From: DALYJJ01 sp031969915
Lineage (GTDB): Bacteria; Acidobacteriota; Terriglobia; Bryobacterales; Bryobacteraceae
Length of the DNA: 10,747 bases
Direction: 5' to 3'
Assembly: GCA_031969915.1 (NCBI GenBank)
Contig: DALYJJ010000181.1
Coordinates: 1 to 10,747, forward strand
Both the position numbers and the translations under genes were made by a program. Positions within the stretch are counted from its first letter, which is position 1; each line of letters begins with the position of its first letter. Positions 1 through 6,359 of this stretch are shown piece by piece. The notes beneath the pieces were generated by a model. That model was not told where the DNA came from and did not search any database. It saw only the letters and a list, made by a program, of their open reading frames with translations.

Positions 1-195
1 CTCACTGACCCGCTGCCCGGCGTGGAACGCCTGATCGCGCATCTCGCGAAGTCCGGGATGCCGGCGGTGCCGGTCGGGATCTCTGAGGCCGGGCGGTTCG
101 TGATCCGCTTCGGGGATGCCGTGCCCGCGGAGGAGCTGGCCCGCGCGGCCGATGCCGCGCGCCACCTGATGGCGAAGATCGCCGCGTTGCTCTGA
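1..195 (+). CDS. C-terminal fragment, probable PlsC-type lysophospholipid acyltransferase
   Basis: Frame 1 is open from the left edge to a TGA at 193-195, giving 64 C-terminal residues; the start lies outside the window. The fragment contains PAVPVGIS followed by FVIRFGDAV and an amphipathic helical tail ending ARHLMAKIAALL. A PVxPVxI strand followed by a short segment and a vRFGxP-like strand is the usual C-terminal pattern of 1-acyl-glycerol-3-phosphate acyltransferases, which transfer a fatty acyl group to lysophosphatidate at the inner membrane. The catalytic HX4D motif would lie upstream and cannot be seen, so the family call is an inference from the tail alone. The stop codon directly abuts the stop of the convergent nfnA gene, with no base between them. 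Confidence 0.5.
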   Translation, partial: LTDPLPGVERLIAHLAKSGMPAVPVGISEAGRFVIRFGDAVPAEELARAADAARHLMAKIAALL

Positions 196-1041
196 CTAGC
201 GCGATTCGCCGGTGAGGCGGCAGACGTGAGCGTCCAGCACCTGCCGCTCCTGCGCGGCGTAGGCGCGGTTGCGACGCGCCAGTTCCTCGAAGTCCACTTT
301 GTGCGCGTCGAACTCGGGGCCGTCGACGCAGGCGAACTTCACCTGGTCTCCCACCGTGACGCGGCAGCCGCCGCACATGCCGGTGCCGTCGATCATCACC
401 GGGTTCAAACTGGCGTAGGTCTTTACGCCCCACTCTTTGGTCAGCGCCGCGGAGAACTTCATCATCGGAATGGGCCCGATGACGTGGGCGGCATCGGGCT
501 TGCCGGGCTGGGTGGGAAGCCAGGCTTTCATCAACTGCACAACGTTGCCATGGAAGCCAACGCTGCCGTCGTCGGTGGCCCATTGCACGTCGTCGCAGGC
601 CTGGCGAAGTTCCTCGTCGAGGATGATCTGGGCTTGCCCGCGCGCTCCGCAGAGCGCGGTGACGTGGTTGCCGGAGGCGCGAAACGCCTTCGCCACGGGG
701 AGCAGCTCGGCCACGCCGACGCCGCCGCCGGCGCAGAGTACGCGGCCGATCTTTTCGACGCTGGCCGGTTCTCCCAGCGGTCCGACGACGTCGGCGAGCG
801 AATCGCCCGCGGCGAGCCCGGCGGTGATGCGCGTGGTTTTCCCGATCGCCTGCACGACGATGGTGATGGTACCCGCGGCGGCATCGCCGTCGACAAGAGT
901 GAGCGGGATGCGCTCGCTGTCTTCGGTGGGCCGGATGATGAGAAACTGGCCGGCCTTCCAACGCCTGGCGATGCGCGGCGCCTCCACCACGAGCATGGCG
1001 ATCTCAGGAGTGAGCATCCGTTTGGCCACTACGCGGTTCAT
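196..1041 (-). CDS. nfnA: NfnA/SudB-type subunit: FAD and [2Fe-2S] NAD(H)-binding reductase
   Basis: The protein has 281 residues and belongs to the PyrK/ferredoxin-NADP reductase family. It is the small subunit of NADH-dependent reduced ferredoxin:NADP+ oxidoreductase, also annotated as sulfide dehydrogenase subunit. An N-terminal flavin barrel carries ERIPLTL (43-49). A nucleotide-binding half starts at CAGGGVGVAELLP (103-115). The C-terminal iron-sulfur site is Asp218 with Cys223, Cys226 (MCGGCRV) and Cys238 (KFACVDGPEF), the Asp plus three Cys pattern known for this subunit. The start at 1041 was chosen because it begins with MNRVVAKR, is preceded by a very strong Shine-Dalgarno sequence, and overlaps the upstream nfnB stop as ATGA. 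A longer in-frame ORF upstream is only an nfnB shadow. Length and motifs are complete. Whether it bifurcates electrons or works as a sulfide dehydrogenase cannot be read from sequence. Confidence 0.93.
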   Translation of the reverse strand: MNRVVAKRMLTPEIAMLVVEAPRIARRWKAGQFLIIRPTEDSERIPLTLVDGDAAAGTITIVVQAIGKTTRITAGLAAGDSLADVVGPLGEPASVEKIGRVLCAGGGVGVAELLPVAKAFRASGNHVTALCGARGQAQIILDEELRQACDDVQWATDDGSVGFHGNVVQLMKAWLPTQPGKPDAAHVIGPIPMMKFSAALTKEWGVKTYASLNPVMIDGTGMCGGCRVTVGDQVKFACVDGPEFDAHKVDFEELARRNRAYAAQERQVLDAHVCRLTGESR

Positions 1042-2471
1042 GCGGTCACCTCCTCGCCGTGGCGGGCGCTCAACGCTTTGTCGATGGCCTCCGCCGCGGC
1101 CCTCCCATCCTTCATCGCCAGAATCACGGTGGAGCCGCCGCGCACCACGTCGCCGCCCGCGAAGACCATCGGCAGGCTCGTCTGTCCCGCGGTGTCGATC
1201 ACGATCTTGCCGCGGTTGGTGATCAGTTGGGGCGTGGCCTTCTGCAGGGTCGGATTCGGGCTCTGCCCGATCGCCGCCACTACCGTGTCCACCTCCACCC
1301 GGTACTCCGATCCTTCGATCGGGACGGGCGAGGGCCGGCCGCTCGAATCCGGTTCGCCCAGCTTCATCCGGATGCACTCCATCTCCCGCACGTTGCCCTG
1401 ATCGTCGCCGTACAGCGCCACCGGCGCGGCCAGAAACTCGAAGTGCACGCCCTCTTCCTCGGCGTGTTCGATCTCTTCCAGGCGCGCGCGCAGCTCGGCG
1501 CGCCCGCGGCGGAACAGGATCGTCGTCTCGCTTCCCATGCGCTTGGCCCACCGCGCGGCGTCCATCGCCGAGTTCCCGCCCCCGATCACCACCGTTCGCC
1601 GCCCGCACCGCACCGGCGTATCCGCCGTCGGAAACTGGTAGGCCTGCATCAGGTTGATGCGGGTGAGGAATTCGTTCGCCGTGTAGACGCCGGTCAGGTT
1701 CTCGCCGGGGATGTGCATCATGTGCGGCAGCCCCGCGCCCGTGCCCACGAAGATCGCCTCGTAGCCCTCTTCGAACAGCTCTTCCACCGTGGCCGTGCGC
1801 CCGACGATGAAGTCGGTTTCGAACACCACTCCCATGCGTTGCAGGCGCGCGATCTCTTCAAACAGGATCTCGCGCGGCAGGCGGAACGCCGGGATGCCGT
1901 AGGCCAGCACCCCGCCCAGCCGGTGCAGAGCTTCGAAGACCGTGACGCGGTAGTTCTTGCGGACCAGGTCGAACGCCGCGATCAGCGATGCCGGTCCGCT
2001 CCCCACCAGCGCCACCTTCGGCCCGGTGGGCGCCGGCCACGAGCCGTGCTCCGCTCCCTCGCGCCGCGCCCGGTTGTAATCCGCCGCGAAACGCTCCAGC
2101 GAGCCGATGGCCACCGGCTCCAGCTTCTTACCCAGCAAACACGCGTCTTCGCAGAACAACTCATGCTGGCACACCCGCCCGCACACGCCGGGGAAGGGGC
2201 TTTGCTCGCTGATCTTGTCGTAGGCGCCCCTGTAATCGCCCATCGCCATCCGGTAAATGAACGCCTTGATGTCGATGTGCAGCGGACAGGCGTTGACGCA
2301 CTTCGGGTCTTTGCAATCCAGGCACCGCAGCGCCTCGGCGTGCGCCTGCGGCTCCGTGAAGCCCAGCGCCACCTCCTGCGCGGTCGTCGCCCGCAGGTCG
2401 GCGGGGAGCACGGGCAAGACCTGCCTCGGGGCCTTGGGCGTTCGTTTGATCACGGGCTGCTGCTGGCTCAT
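1038..2471 (-). CDS. nfnB: NfnB/SudA-type subunit: GltD-like FAD, NADPH and 2x[4Fe-4S] oxidoreductase
   Basis: The protein has 477 residues, the normal size for GltD/NfnB large subunits. The N-terminal double cluster domain has Cys50, 53, 58, 62 and Cys97, 101, 107, 111, binding two [4Fe-4S] clusters. The FAD Rossmann motif is VALVGSGPASL (153-163). The NADPH site is VVIGGGNSAMDAA (294-306), followed by the FRRGR stretch, and the C-terminal FAD contact is VFAGGDVVRGGST (436-448). With NfnA it would exchange electrons between NADPH, NADH and ferredoxin in the cytoplasm. The third glycine of the FAD dinucleotide motif is serine (GPAS), a variant I associate with dihydropyrimidine dehydrogenase, a relative in this superfamily. 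The start at 2471 gives MSQQQPVIKR. The best SD-like run (GGGGGA) lies about 12 bases away, so initiation looks modest. The same proteins are often annotated as glutamate synthase small chain, but no gltB is visible here. Confidence 0.93.
   Translation of the reverse strand: MSQQQPVIKRTPKAPRQVLPVLPADLRATTAQEVALGFTEPQAHAEALRCLDCKDPKCVNACPLHIDIKAFIYRMAMGDYRGAYDKISEQSPFPGVCGRVCQHELFCEDACLLGKKLEPVAIGSLERFAADYNRARREGAEHGSWPAPTGPKVALVGSGPASLIAAFDLVRKNYRVTVFEALHRLGGVLAYGIPAFRLPREILFEEIARLQRMGVVFETDFIVGRTATVEELFEEGYEAIFVGTGAGLPHMMHIPGENLTGVYTANEFLTRINLMQAYQFPTADTPVRCGRRTVVIGGGNSAMDAARWAKRMGSETTILFRRGRAELRARLEEIEHAEEEGVHFEFLAAPVALYGDDQGNVREMECIRMKLGEPDSSGRPSPVPIEGSEYRVEVDTVVAAIGQSPNPTLQKATPQLITNRGKIVIDTAGQTSLPMVFAGGDVVRGGSTVILAMKDGRAAAEAIDKALSARHGEEVTA
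1046..1054 (-). promoter_or_regulatory. Strong Shine-Dalgarno sequence for nfnA
   Basis: The minus strand reads AGGAGGTGA, four bases before the nfnA ATG. This is a full-length match to the canonical anti-Shine-Dalgarno complement. It lies inside the last codons of nfnB and settles the nfnA start. Together with the ATGA overlap it indicates coupled translation and roughly equal subunit output. Confidence 0.85.
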
Positions 2472-2486
2472 AGGTGCGCGAAATCC

Positions 2487-2499
2487 CCCTGATACAGGG
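2487..2499. promoter_or_regulatory. 13-bp dyad in the nfnB/redoxin divergent region
   Basis: The sequence CCCTGATACAGGG is a perfect inverted repeat with 5-base arms and a 3-base centre. It lies 16 bases before the nfnB ATG, inside the 93-bp region between divergent genes. It could be an operator overlapping the nfnB promoter or leader, or a small hairpin in the nfnB leader. A CACGTG palindrome also occurs at 2519-2524. No regulator is encoded nearby, and the function is unproven. Confidence 0.35.
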
Positions 2500-2552
2500 C
2501 CAATCCAGAGAGAAAGTGCACGTGAGTGGCCAGAGTTCGCACAACGAAACGG

Positions 2553-2558
2553 TACACT
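2553..2558 (+). promoter_or_regulatory. -10-like TACACT element, probable leaderless start
   Basis: TACACT matches the bacterial -10 consensus TATAAT at four of six positions and ends 6 bases before the ATG at 2565. That would place the transcription start at or next to the A of the start codon. No convincing -35 element and no Shine-Dalgarno sequence precede the gene. The same hexamer sits at almost the same distance before the cytochrome gene at 3654. Confidence 0.5.
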
Positions 2559-2564
2559 AAGCGT

Positions 2565-3032
2565 ATGCCCGCCAAGATGCTTTCACCGGGGGACCGGGCC
2601 CCGGAGATCCGTCTGCCGGACCTCGAAGGGCAGCCACGGTCGCTTGCCGCGCTCTCCGGCGCCAAAGCCTCGCTCGTCGTCCTGTTCAAGATCGCTTGCC
2701 CCACCTGCCAGTTCACCCTCCCCTTTCTCGATCGGATGAAGGCCGGCGCGCTCGCCGTGGTGGGCATCTCTCAGGATGATCCGGAGTCGACGCGCGAATT
2801 CAACCAGGAGTTCGGCGTTTCCTTCCCAACCCTCATCGATGCCCCGGCCTACGCCGTGAGCGATGCCTTTCGCATCACGCACGTCCCTTCGCTCTTCGTC
2901 GTCGAGACCGACGGGAGGATCTCCTGGTCCGGTACCGGATGGTCGCGCCAAGCCATTGAGGAATTAGAGAAGAAGGCGGGTGTTCGGGTGGTCAGGGAGC
3001 GCGAGTTCGTGCCAGAATGGAAGTCGGGTTGA
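2565..3032 (+). CDS. TlpA/peroxiredoxin-like thioredoxin-fold protein with CPTC motif
   Basis: This is a 155-residue thioredoxin-fold protein. It starts MPAKMLSPGDRAPEIRLPD, the usual AhpC/TSA-redoxin entry, and reaches a CPTC active site at Cys45-Cys48 within FKIACPTCQFTLPFLD. It continues with VVGISQDDPE and the cis-proline loop THVPSLF (Pro108). There is no signal peptide, so it should act in the cytoplasm, reducing or exchanging disulfides or reducing peroxides. The CXXC pair favours a thiol-disulfide reductase over a one-Cys peroxiredoxin; the substrate is unknown. The ATG at 2565 was preferred over the GTG at 2526 because the added N-terminus is basic, unlike the family, and a TACACT element lies just before 2565. 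It is divergent from nfnB and sits 69 bp before nuoI on the same strand. Confidence 0.88.
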   Translation: MPAKMLSPGDRAPEIRLPDLEGQPRSLAALSGAKASLVVLFKIACPTCQFTLPFLDRMKAGALAVVGISQDDPESTREFNQEFGVSFPTLIDAPAYAVSDAFRITHVPSLFVVETDGRISWSGTGWSRQAIEELEKKAGVRVVREREFVPEWKSG

Positions 3033-3047
3033 GGGTCGAAGAACTAA

Positions 3048-3062
3048 GCTCCCGTCGGGGGC
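3048..3062 (+). terminator. Weak GC hairpin between the redoxin gene and nuoI
   Basis: GCTCCC and GGGGGC can pair as a 6-bp stem (one G-T wobble) around a 3-base GTC loop, followed by only three Ts. It is too short and lacks a proper U-tract, so it is at best a weak or Rho-assisted terminator or an mRNA processing structure. Confidence 0.2.
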
Positions 3063-3101
3063 TTTCCAGCATCTGGTCCACTGAGAGCCACAAAGAGCCA
3101 C

Positions 3102-3605
3102 ATGACTTCCAAGATCAACGAGATTCTCGGTTCGGCGGCTGCCATTGCCAAGGGCATGAGCATCACTTTCAAGGAAATGCTCAATCCCGCGATCACGGAG
3201 GATTACCCGGACGCGCCTCCCCAGTTCCAGGAGCGCTTCCGCGGCGTTCACGTCCTGCAGCGCGATGAGAACGGCATGGAGAAGTGCGTGGCCTGCTTTT
3301 TGTGCGCCGCGGCGTGTCCCACCGACTGCATCTATATCGAAGCGGCGGAGAACACGGACCAGGTTCGGATCAGCGGCGGCGAACGCTACGCCGAGGTGTA
3401 CAACATCGATTACTCGCGCTGCATCTTCTGCGGGTACTGTGTGGAAGCCTGCCCCACCGACGCCATCACCCACGGGCACGGCTTCGAGATCGCGAGCTAC
3501 AACACCTCCACCTTGATCTATCGCAAGGAACAGATGTTGACCGCGATTCCCGCCGGGGCCAAACCTCCGCTGGTCCAGTTGGAAACCGCGGGCGCCGGGC
3601 ACTAG
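3102..3605 (+). CDS. nuoI: NADH-quinone oxidoreductase subunit I (two [4Fe-4S] ferredoxin-type)
   Basis: The protein has 167 residues, typical of NuoI. An N-terminal amphipathic segment (GMSITFKEMLNPAIT) precedes two ferredoxin motifs: CVACFLCAAACP (Cys62, 65, 68, 72) and CIFCGYCVEACP (Cys107, 110, 113, 117). The family sequences IYIEAAENT and RISGGERYAEVYNID lie between them. NuoI carries the N6a/N6b clusters that pass electrons toward N2 and quinone in the peripheral arm of complex I. No other nuo gene is in the window, so this is an isolated copy, either a dispersed complex I gene or a paralogue. The Shine-Dalgarno sequence is poor (AAAGAG). A 9-base direct repeat (agagccaca at 3084-3092 and 3094-3102) runs into the start codon. 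The next gene begins 48 bp downstream. Confidence 0.93.
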   Translation: MTSKINEILGSAAAIAKGMSITFKEMLNPAITEDYPDAPPQFQERFRGVHVLQRDENGMEKCVACFLCAAACPTDCIYIEAAENTDQVRISGGERYAEVYNIDYSRCIFCGYCVEACPTDAITHGHGFEIASYNTSTLIYRKEQMLTAIPAGAKPPLVQLETAGAGH

Positions 3606-3640
3606 CGGCCTCCGTCCACACCGTGGCGAGCCCCTCGCGT

Positions 3641-3646
3641 TACACT
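3641..3646 (+). promoter_or_regulatory. -10-like TACACT element before the cytochrome gene
   Basis: This hexamer is identical to the one at 2553-2558 and ends 7 bases before the ATG at 3654. No Shine-Dalgarno sequence lies between. It suggests the cytochrome gene has its own promoter and a leaderless or nearly leaderless transcript, rather than depending on nuoI read-through. Confidence 0.5.
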
Positions 3647-3653
3647 GAGCCCT

Positions 3654-5141
3654 ATGGCAATCCGGGCCGGGATCCTCGCGCTGTGCCTGTGTGGATCCGG
3701 CTTCGCACAGAGCGCCCCCTCGAAAATCTGGAGCGATGAGGCTCTGAAGGACTGGGCTACGCCCATTGCGGCGCTCGGCGTCCGTCCCGGCCACTTCAGC
3801 GAGCGCGAGTATTACGCCGTCCCGGCGGACAACTATCAGACCTATCCCGTCTACCACCCGGACCGCGAGCCCAAAGGCTATTGGGACTGGCTCCGGAAGC
3901 AGAAGCCGAAGCCTCTCGTCGATGCCTCCGCCCTCCGTTCCCGGCCCGATTGGATTCGGGCGGGCGAACGTGCTTTCCGCGAACTCGACGACGCGCTTTT
4001 CAGGTCCTCCGATCCCAGGCACATCGCCATGGCGCGGGACCCTGCGAACTTCAAAGGCGTTCACCTCACTTCGCAGGGCTATGTGCTCGATCGGATGTGG
4101 GTGGTCACCCCCGGCGGCATCGAGATCTCAAGCAGCGCCTGCCTCGGCTGCCATGCCAGGGTGGAAGCCGACGGCAGCTTCCAGCAGGCAGGTCCGGGCA
4201 ACCTCTTTCCGCCCGGCATTGAGGACATCGGACCCAAAGGCACTTTGCTGCTGGAGTTGCTCTACGAAAGGCTATTTCCCGGCGACACGTTCCAGGTCGC
4301 CAACTGGCGCACGTTCACCACCCCCTGGGCGCCCGATCCGCGCGTCGAGAGCATCCGGCAGCGGAGCCGCGACGAAGTGAATCACCTCTTCAATTCCGGC
4401 GACACCACCGTGTTCGCCCGCTTCAACGGCAGCCCCTGGTATCAAACCAAGATCCCCGATCTGCACGTCCTCCGCTATAGCCGCTACATCGACGCCACGG
4501 GCACTCACCGCCTCCGCGGCCCGGAGGACGTCGCCCGCTACGCCGCCCTGGTCCTCTCCGCGGACTCGATGGAATTCGGCAAGCATCGCTTCCTGGCCAG
4601 CCATCAGCGAAAGGTGATCTATCGCGTCGCCGACGAAGTCCTTTCCGCCATCGGCCTCTACCTGATGTCGCTTGAGCCTCCGAAGAACCCCAATCCGGGT
4701 TCCCCTGCTCAGATCGCCGCCGGGCAGAAGATCTTCCACCGGGAGGGCTGCCTGAACTGCCACTCGGCCCCGAACTACACGAGCGGCAAACTGACGCCGG
4801 CGCTGGGCTACACACCGCCCGGCGACCATCCGGATCGGGACAACATCGCTCCCCTGACGGCGGGCACCGACCCTGGGCTCGCGCTCAAGACGCGCAAGGG
4901 GACGGGCTTCTACAAGATTCCCAGCCTGCGCGGCGTGTGGTATCGGCCGAGACTGCTGCACGACGGTTCCGTGGCCAGCCTGGAGGAGATGTTCCATCCG
5001 GCGAGGCTGCGCAGCGACCATGTTCGTGGTGGCTGGAAAGGTCCCGAGGGGACCTTGCGGGCGATTCCCGGCCACCCGTTCGGGCTGAGCCTGAAGGCGG
5101 GAGAGAAAGCTGCTCTGCTGGCCTTCCTGCGCAGCCTCTGA
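3654..5141 (+). CDS. Exported diheme c-type cytochrome, MauG/CcpA/RoxA-like
   Basis: The protein has 495 residues. A short signal peptide (MAIRAGILALCLCGSGFA, cleavage near residue 18) sends it to the periplasm, where haem c is attached. It has two CXXCH sites, CLGCH (163-167) and CLNCH (366-370). The C-terminal part (GTGFYKIPSLRGVWY, then LLHDGSVASLEEMF) is the signature of diheme peroxidase-type cytochromes. Met446 in that segment is a candidate axial ligand of the second haem. The large N-terminal region with a late first haem makes it longer than classical CcpA and closer to RoxA-like or DHOR proteins, which can be peroxidases or oxygenases. The physiological substrate is unknown. It follows nuoI by 48 bp but has its own TACACT element. 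It converges with the MFS gene, and its stop codon runs into a 10-bp tandem repeat. Confidence 0.88.
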   Translation: MAIRAGILALCLCGSGFAQSAPSKIWSDEALKDWATPIAALGVRPGHFSEREYYAVPADNYQTYPVYHPDREPKGYWDWLRKQKPKPLVDASALRSRPDWIRAGERAFRELDDALFRSSDPRHIAMARDPANFKGVHLTSQGYVLDRMWVVTPGGIEISSSACLGCHARVEADGSFQQAGPGNLFPPGIEDIGPKGTLLLELLYERLFPGDTFQVANWRTFTTPWAPDPRVESIRQRSRDEVNHLFNSGDTTVFARFNGSPWYQTKIPDLHVLRYSRYIDATGTHRLRGPEDVARYAALVLSADSMEFGKHRFLASHQRKVIYRVADEVLSAIGLYLMSLEPPKNPNPGSPAQIAAGQKIFHREGCLNCHSAPNYTSGKLTPALGYTPPGDHPDRDNIAPLTAGTDPGLALKTRKGTGFYKIPSLRGVWYRPRLLHDGSVASLEEMFHPARLRSDHVRGGWKGPEGTLRAIPGHPFGLSLKAGEKAALLAFLRSL

Positions 5142-5180
5142 TGGAGCGTGACGGAGCGTGACGGAGCGTGACGAGGCGTG
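5141..5180. repeat. Four 10-bp tandem units after the cytochrome stop
   Basis: The units are atggagcgtg, acggagcgtg, acggagcgtg and acgaggcgtg, followed by a degenerate acggcgcgct. The array starts on the last base of the cytochrome stop codon and fills most of the 69-bp gap before the convergent MFS stop. No hairpin with a T-run is visible in this gap, so the array occupies the place where a bidirectional terminator would be expected. Confidence 0.85.
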
Positions 5181-5210
5181 ACGGCGCGCTGGAGCCGCCC
5201 CGGGCCTCAC

Positions 5211-6359
5211 TCACTCCCCTCGCGAATCCCCGCTCCTCAGCAACACCGGGATCGCCAACAGCGACAAAAGCGCCGCCAGCGCCGCCGCCGTGGCCGCCGA
5301 TTGACTCAGCAACCAGCCGGCCGCAAGACTTCCCGCGAACCACGCGCCGCCGAACACGGCGTGGAAAATGCCGAACGCAGAAGCACGCCTTTCGGCGGGG
5401 ACCATCGCCGCCACGGCCGCCTTCACGATCGACTCCTGCGCACCCAGCGCCGCACCCCACAGGATGACGCCGGCGACGACGCCCGTTCGGCCGCCCAGCA
5501 GCACCAGCGGCGCTCCGGCGGCGGCGAGGCCCGCGCCGGCGGCGAGAACTCGAAAACCATGCCGGTCGAAGAGGCGGCCGAAGAGCAGCGCGGCGGCGGC
5601 GTCGACGCCCATCGCCAGCGCGTAGAGAGCGGGGATCCAAGCCGGTTCGAAGAGCTGCGATTGCGAAAGCCGCCAGGCCACGATCGGGAAGTCGAGGAAC
5701 CCGGCGGCCATCAGCGACGCCCCGGCCAGGTACAGCCAGAAGCGCCTTGGCAGGCCCTGTCCATCCAGGCTCTGAACCCGGATGGGCAGTCCGGGCGGCG
5801 CCGGGAATTCGCGCCGGGCGAGCAGCAGCAGCAGCAGCGCGCCGCCGGCGGGAATCGCGAGCCACAGGAAGCCCTCGCGCACGCCGCGCGAGGCCACCGC
5901 GGCGGCCACCAGCAGCGGCCCGGCGACCGCACCCACCTGGTCCATCGCCTCGTGGAGTCCGAAGCCCCAGCCGTGCCCGGTCTGCTCGGTGGCGCGCGAC
6001 AGCATCGCATCCCGCGCGGGTGTCCGTAGCGCCTTGCCGGAACGTTCCAGGATCACCAGCGCGGCCGCCATTCGCCAATCGCCCGCGAACGCGAGCATCG
6101 GTACGGCCAGTAGATTCACGGCGTAGCCCAGGATGGTGAGAGCCCAGTAGGCCTTGGTGCGGTCGGCGAGCCAACCGGAACCCAGCCGCAAAGCGTGGCC
6201 GAGGAACTCGCCGCAGCCCGCGATCAGCGCCACCGCGGCGGGCCCCGCGCCCAGCAGAGCGAGGTAGGGACCGATCGCGCCGCGGGCGCCTTCATAGGTG
6301 ATGTCGGCGAACAGACTCACTCCGCCGAGGAGAACGATGAAGCGGACCGCCGGGCTCAC
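5211..6359 (-). CDS. MFS transporter, 12-TM permease
   Basis: The protein has 382 residues made of hydrophobic helices consistent with 12 membrane spans, the usual MFS size. The motif-A-like loop is GWLADRTKAY (62-71), with a second-half counterpart GRLFDRHGF (261-269). The stretch ERSGKALRTPARDAM (105-119) is characteristic of a permease subgroup of uncharacterised substrate. Transport is presumably proton-driven across the inner membrane, and efflux of a small molecule is likely but not shown. The start is GTG at 6359. It overlaps the stop of the exonuclease gene as GTGA and has no Shine-Dalgarno sequence of its own, so it depends on translational coupling. A run of six Leu codons (175-180) sits in the span before the central loop. 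Confidence 0.88.
   Translation of the reverse strand: MSPAVRFIVLLGGVSLFADITYEGARGAIGPYLALLGAGPAAVALIAGCGEFLGHALRLGSGWLADRTKAYWALTILGYAVNLLAVPMLAFAGDWRMAAALVILERSGKALRTPARDAMLSRATEQTGHGWGFGLHEAMDQVGAVAGPLLVAAAVASRGVREGFLWLAIPAGGALLLLLLARREFPAPPGLPIRVQSLDGQGLPRRFWLYLAGASLMAAGFLDFPIVAWRLSQSQLFEPAWIPALYALAMGVDAAAALLFGRLFDRHGFRVLAAGAGLAAAGAPLVLLGGRTGVVAGVILWGAALGAQESIVKAAVAAMVPAERRASAFGIFHAVFGGAWFAGSLAAGWLLSQSAATAAALAALLSLLAIPVLLRSGDSRGE
5821..5838. repeat. Trinucleotide AGC run inside the MFS gene
   Basis: Six AGC units on the plus strand contribute CTG codons to the Leu-175 to Leu-180 run of a transmembrane helix. It is a simple-sequence tract, and length change by whole codons would stay in frame. 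It probably reflects leucine codon preference. Confidence 0.6.

Noticed and set aside
196..1608. A 470-residue version of nfnA starting at 1608
   Set aside because: The extra N-terminus lies in the wrong frame of nfnB and is low complexity. The start at 1041 has a strong Shine-Dalgarno sequence and an ATGA overlap.
1059..2492. Plus-strand open frame of 477 codons opposite nfnB
   Set aside because: The product is Arg/His-rich low-complexity sequence, while the minus strand encodes a complete NfnB with all cofactor motifs.
2526..2564. Earlier GTG start for the CPTC redoxin
   Set aside because: It would add a basic stretch (MARVRTTKRYTKR) unlike the family, and it would place the TACACT element inside the coding sequence.
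5190..5208. Possible GC hairpin terminator between the cytochrome and MFS genes
   Set aside because: GAGCCGCCCCGGGCCTC pairs for only three outer bases before mismatches, and no T-run follows on either strand.
5178..6029. Plus-strand open frame of 283 codons opposite the MFS gene
   Set aside because: Arg/Gln/Gly-rich product with no domain; it is the complement of a well-formed 12-TM transporter.
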